From: an uncultured SAR116 cluster alpha proteobacterium
GTDB taxonomy: Bacteria; Pseudomonadota; Alphaproteobacteria; Puniceispirillales; Puniceispirillaceae
DNA length: 61,303 bases
Assembly: GCA_902623185.1 (NCBI GenBank)
Contig: CACNSW010000006.1
Span: 1 to 61,303 of the forward strand
Direction: 5' to 3'
Below the pieces are notes generated by a model, which saw nothing but the letters and a program-made list of their open reading frames with translations, searched no databases and had not been told where the DNA came from. Positions 60,670-61,303 of the stretch are shown here, one piece after another; the stretch's first letter is position 1, and the number at the start of each line of letters is the position of its first letter. Both the position numbers and the translations under genes were made by a program.

Positions 60670-61303
60670 TCAAATACTTTCTGCAGTGAGGATTGCCGCA
60701 AGGCCACTTTTATAATCGGGATACAGCAGATCCAGACCTAGTTCAGGCTTGATCACGCGTGAACCAACACGTCGGCGAGACACATAAAAACTGCGGGCCA
60801 TCTCTGAAAGATTTGCCTCCTCGAGGGTTTGTGGTTCCGGTGGTGTGAGGCCCAACATCCGTGCCGCACACCGGATAACATCCCCTTGCGAGGCTGGTTT
60901 CCCATCAGCCAGGTTTACGATACGGCAACGTCTTGGCTGCATTATTGCAGTCGCGATTACCCGGCAGATGTCGTCAACGTGAATCCTGTTAAAAACCTGT
61001 CCCTCGCTTTCTATGATCCGTGCTGTGCCGGCACGCAGCCCATCAAAGGCACTACGTCCGGGGCCATAAATCCCAGCGGCACGGAAAATTTCCGCTCCCT
61101 GCAAATCGAGCCAGCGGCTTTCCGCCGCCAACCGAGCGTGTCCACGTGCTGTCGCTGGCGCCGGCGGGGTGTCCTCATAGCAAAAGCCCTGTGGCGTGTC
61201 TGGATAGATTGACGTTGCGGACACATAGCCCGTCCAGCCGGAAAAACGGCGTAGTTGATTACCATGGGCATCAAGCACTGGATCACTGCCACCGATCGCA
61301 GTG
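60670..61303 (-). CDS. NAD(P)-dependent epimerase/dehydratase-like protein, 5' partial
   Basis: The frame runs past the right edge, so the N-terminus and the Gly-rich cofactor loop are outside. Visible: GGSDPVLDAHGNQL, FSGWTGYVSATSIYPDT (family Ser/Thr-Tyr region, where YVS.TS.YP is typical), ARLAAESRWLDLQ, IFRAAGIYGPGRSAFDGLRAG and FNRIHVDDICRVI. These fit the YeeZ-type extended SDR family, of unknown function. About 210 codons are seen of a usual ~280-300. It converges with the aldolase relic. Confidence 0.82.
   Translation of the reverse strand, partial: TAIGGSDPVLDAHGNQLRRFSGWTGYVSATSIYPDTPQGFCYEDTPPAPATARGHARLAAESRWLDLQGAEIFRAAGIYGPGRSAFDGLRAGTARIIESEGQVFNRIHVDDICRVIATAIMQPRRCRIVNLADGKPASQGDVIRCAARMLGLTPPEPQTLEEANLSEMARSFYVSRRRVGSRVIKPELGLDLLYPDYKSGLAAILTAESI

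Noticed and set aside
1-61303. CRISPR array, insertion sequence or replication origin
   Set aside because: I saw no regularly spaced direct repeats, no intact transposase with inverted repeats, and no DnaA-box cluster or dnaA/parAB genes.

Overview
The window looks like the chromosome of a marine alphaproteobacterium, most like the SAR116 / Puniceispirillales group. This placement rests on gene content I recognise (dddP, acuI, a Tmm-type trimethylamine monooxygenase, heterotetrameric sarcosine-oxidase genes, an IalB-family protein); no database was searched. Composition is mixed. The genes at 0.4-4.7 kb, 41.7-44 kb and 50.3-51.7 kb are visibly more AT-rich than the rest.

Layout. (1) 0-5.8 kb is a recombination-scarred stretch. 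A tyrosine-recombinase C-terminus runs off the left edge. It is followed by a methyltransferase, a three-gene NMT1/THI5-type ABC importer, and a full-length but heavily decayed second tyrosine recombinase. (2) 5.9-14.2 kb holds ordinary genes (GNAT, metallophosphoesterase, AEC transporter, rhodanese, hpt, a 3-hydroxyisobutyrate dehydrogenase-family enzyme) and a DMSP locus in which acuI is intact but dddP is broken by a 1-nt deletion and an amber codon. A 77-nt decayed initiator-tRNA copy lies at 14.39-14.47 kb. (3) 14.5-36.0 kb is a large carbohydrate/polyol gene set: three FGGY kinases of different subfamilies, a class I (DhnA-type) aldolase, lipoamide dehydrogenase, a phosphoglycolate-phosphatase-like HAD protein, two SDRs, an RpiR/SIS regulator, an acetoin-dehydrogenase-like E1 alpha/E1 beta/E2 operon with an unusual transaldolase-family enzyme inserted between E1 beta and E2, a Tat-exported sugar-binding protein with its ABC importer, a transglutaminase-like protein and a VOC-fold protein. 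It closes with a strong terminator. A long imperfect inverted repeat flanks the divergent promoter between the regulator and the E1 operon. (4) 36-41.5 kb holds a flavin-monooxygenase remnant, a succinate-semialdehyde-type dehydrogenase, a gamma-carbonic-anhydrase-like protein, Fe-SOD and argG. (5) 41.7-51.7 kb is a methylated-amine region: a glutamine-synthetase-like gamma-glutamyl-amine ligase, a phosphoethanolamine-methyltransferase-like enzyme, a gamma-glutamylcyclotransferase remnant, a soxBDAG set with a cysteine-free delta subunit, and tmm. (6) 51.8-61.3 kb is housekeeping: ybbP/ybbA divergent from tesA, an IalB-like protein, rlmN, a Bax-inhibitor-1 protein and class I fbp. A decayed class II fructose-bisphosphate aldolase follows, then an epimerase-like gene that runs off the right edge.

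How it fits together. The best candidate for an undescribed system is the 14.5-36 kb set. Import, oxidation and phosphorylation of a polyol or sugar would feed an aldolase/transaldolase step and a dedicated lipoyl-dependent complex that cleaves a ketol to acyl-CoA. The substrate cannot be read from sequence. Decay is the second theme: six protein-gene remnants (a recombinase, dddP, an FMO, a GGCT-like gene, class II FBA, and a recombinase end with a Tyr-to-Phe change) plus one tRNA remnant lie in 61 kb. The class II aldolase is dead while a class I aldolase sits intact in the sugar set.
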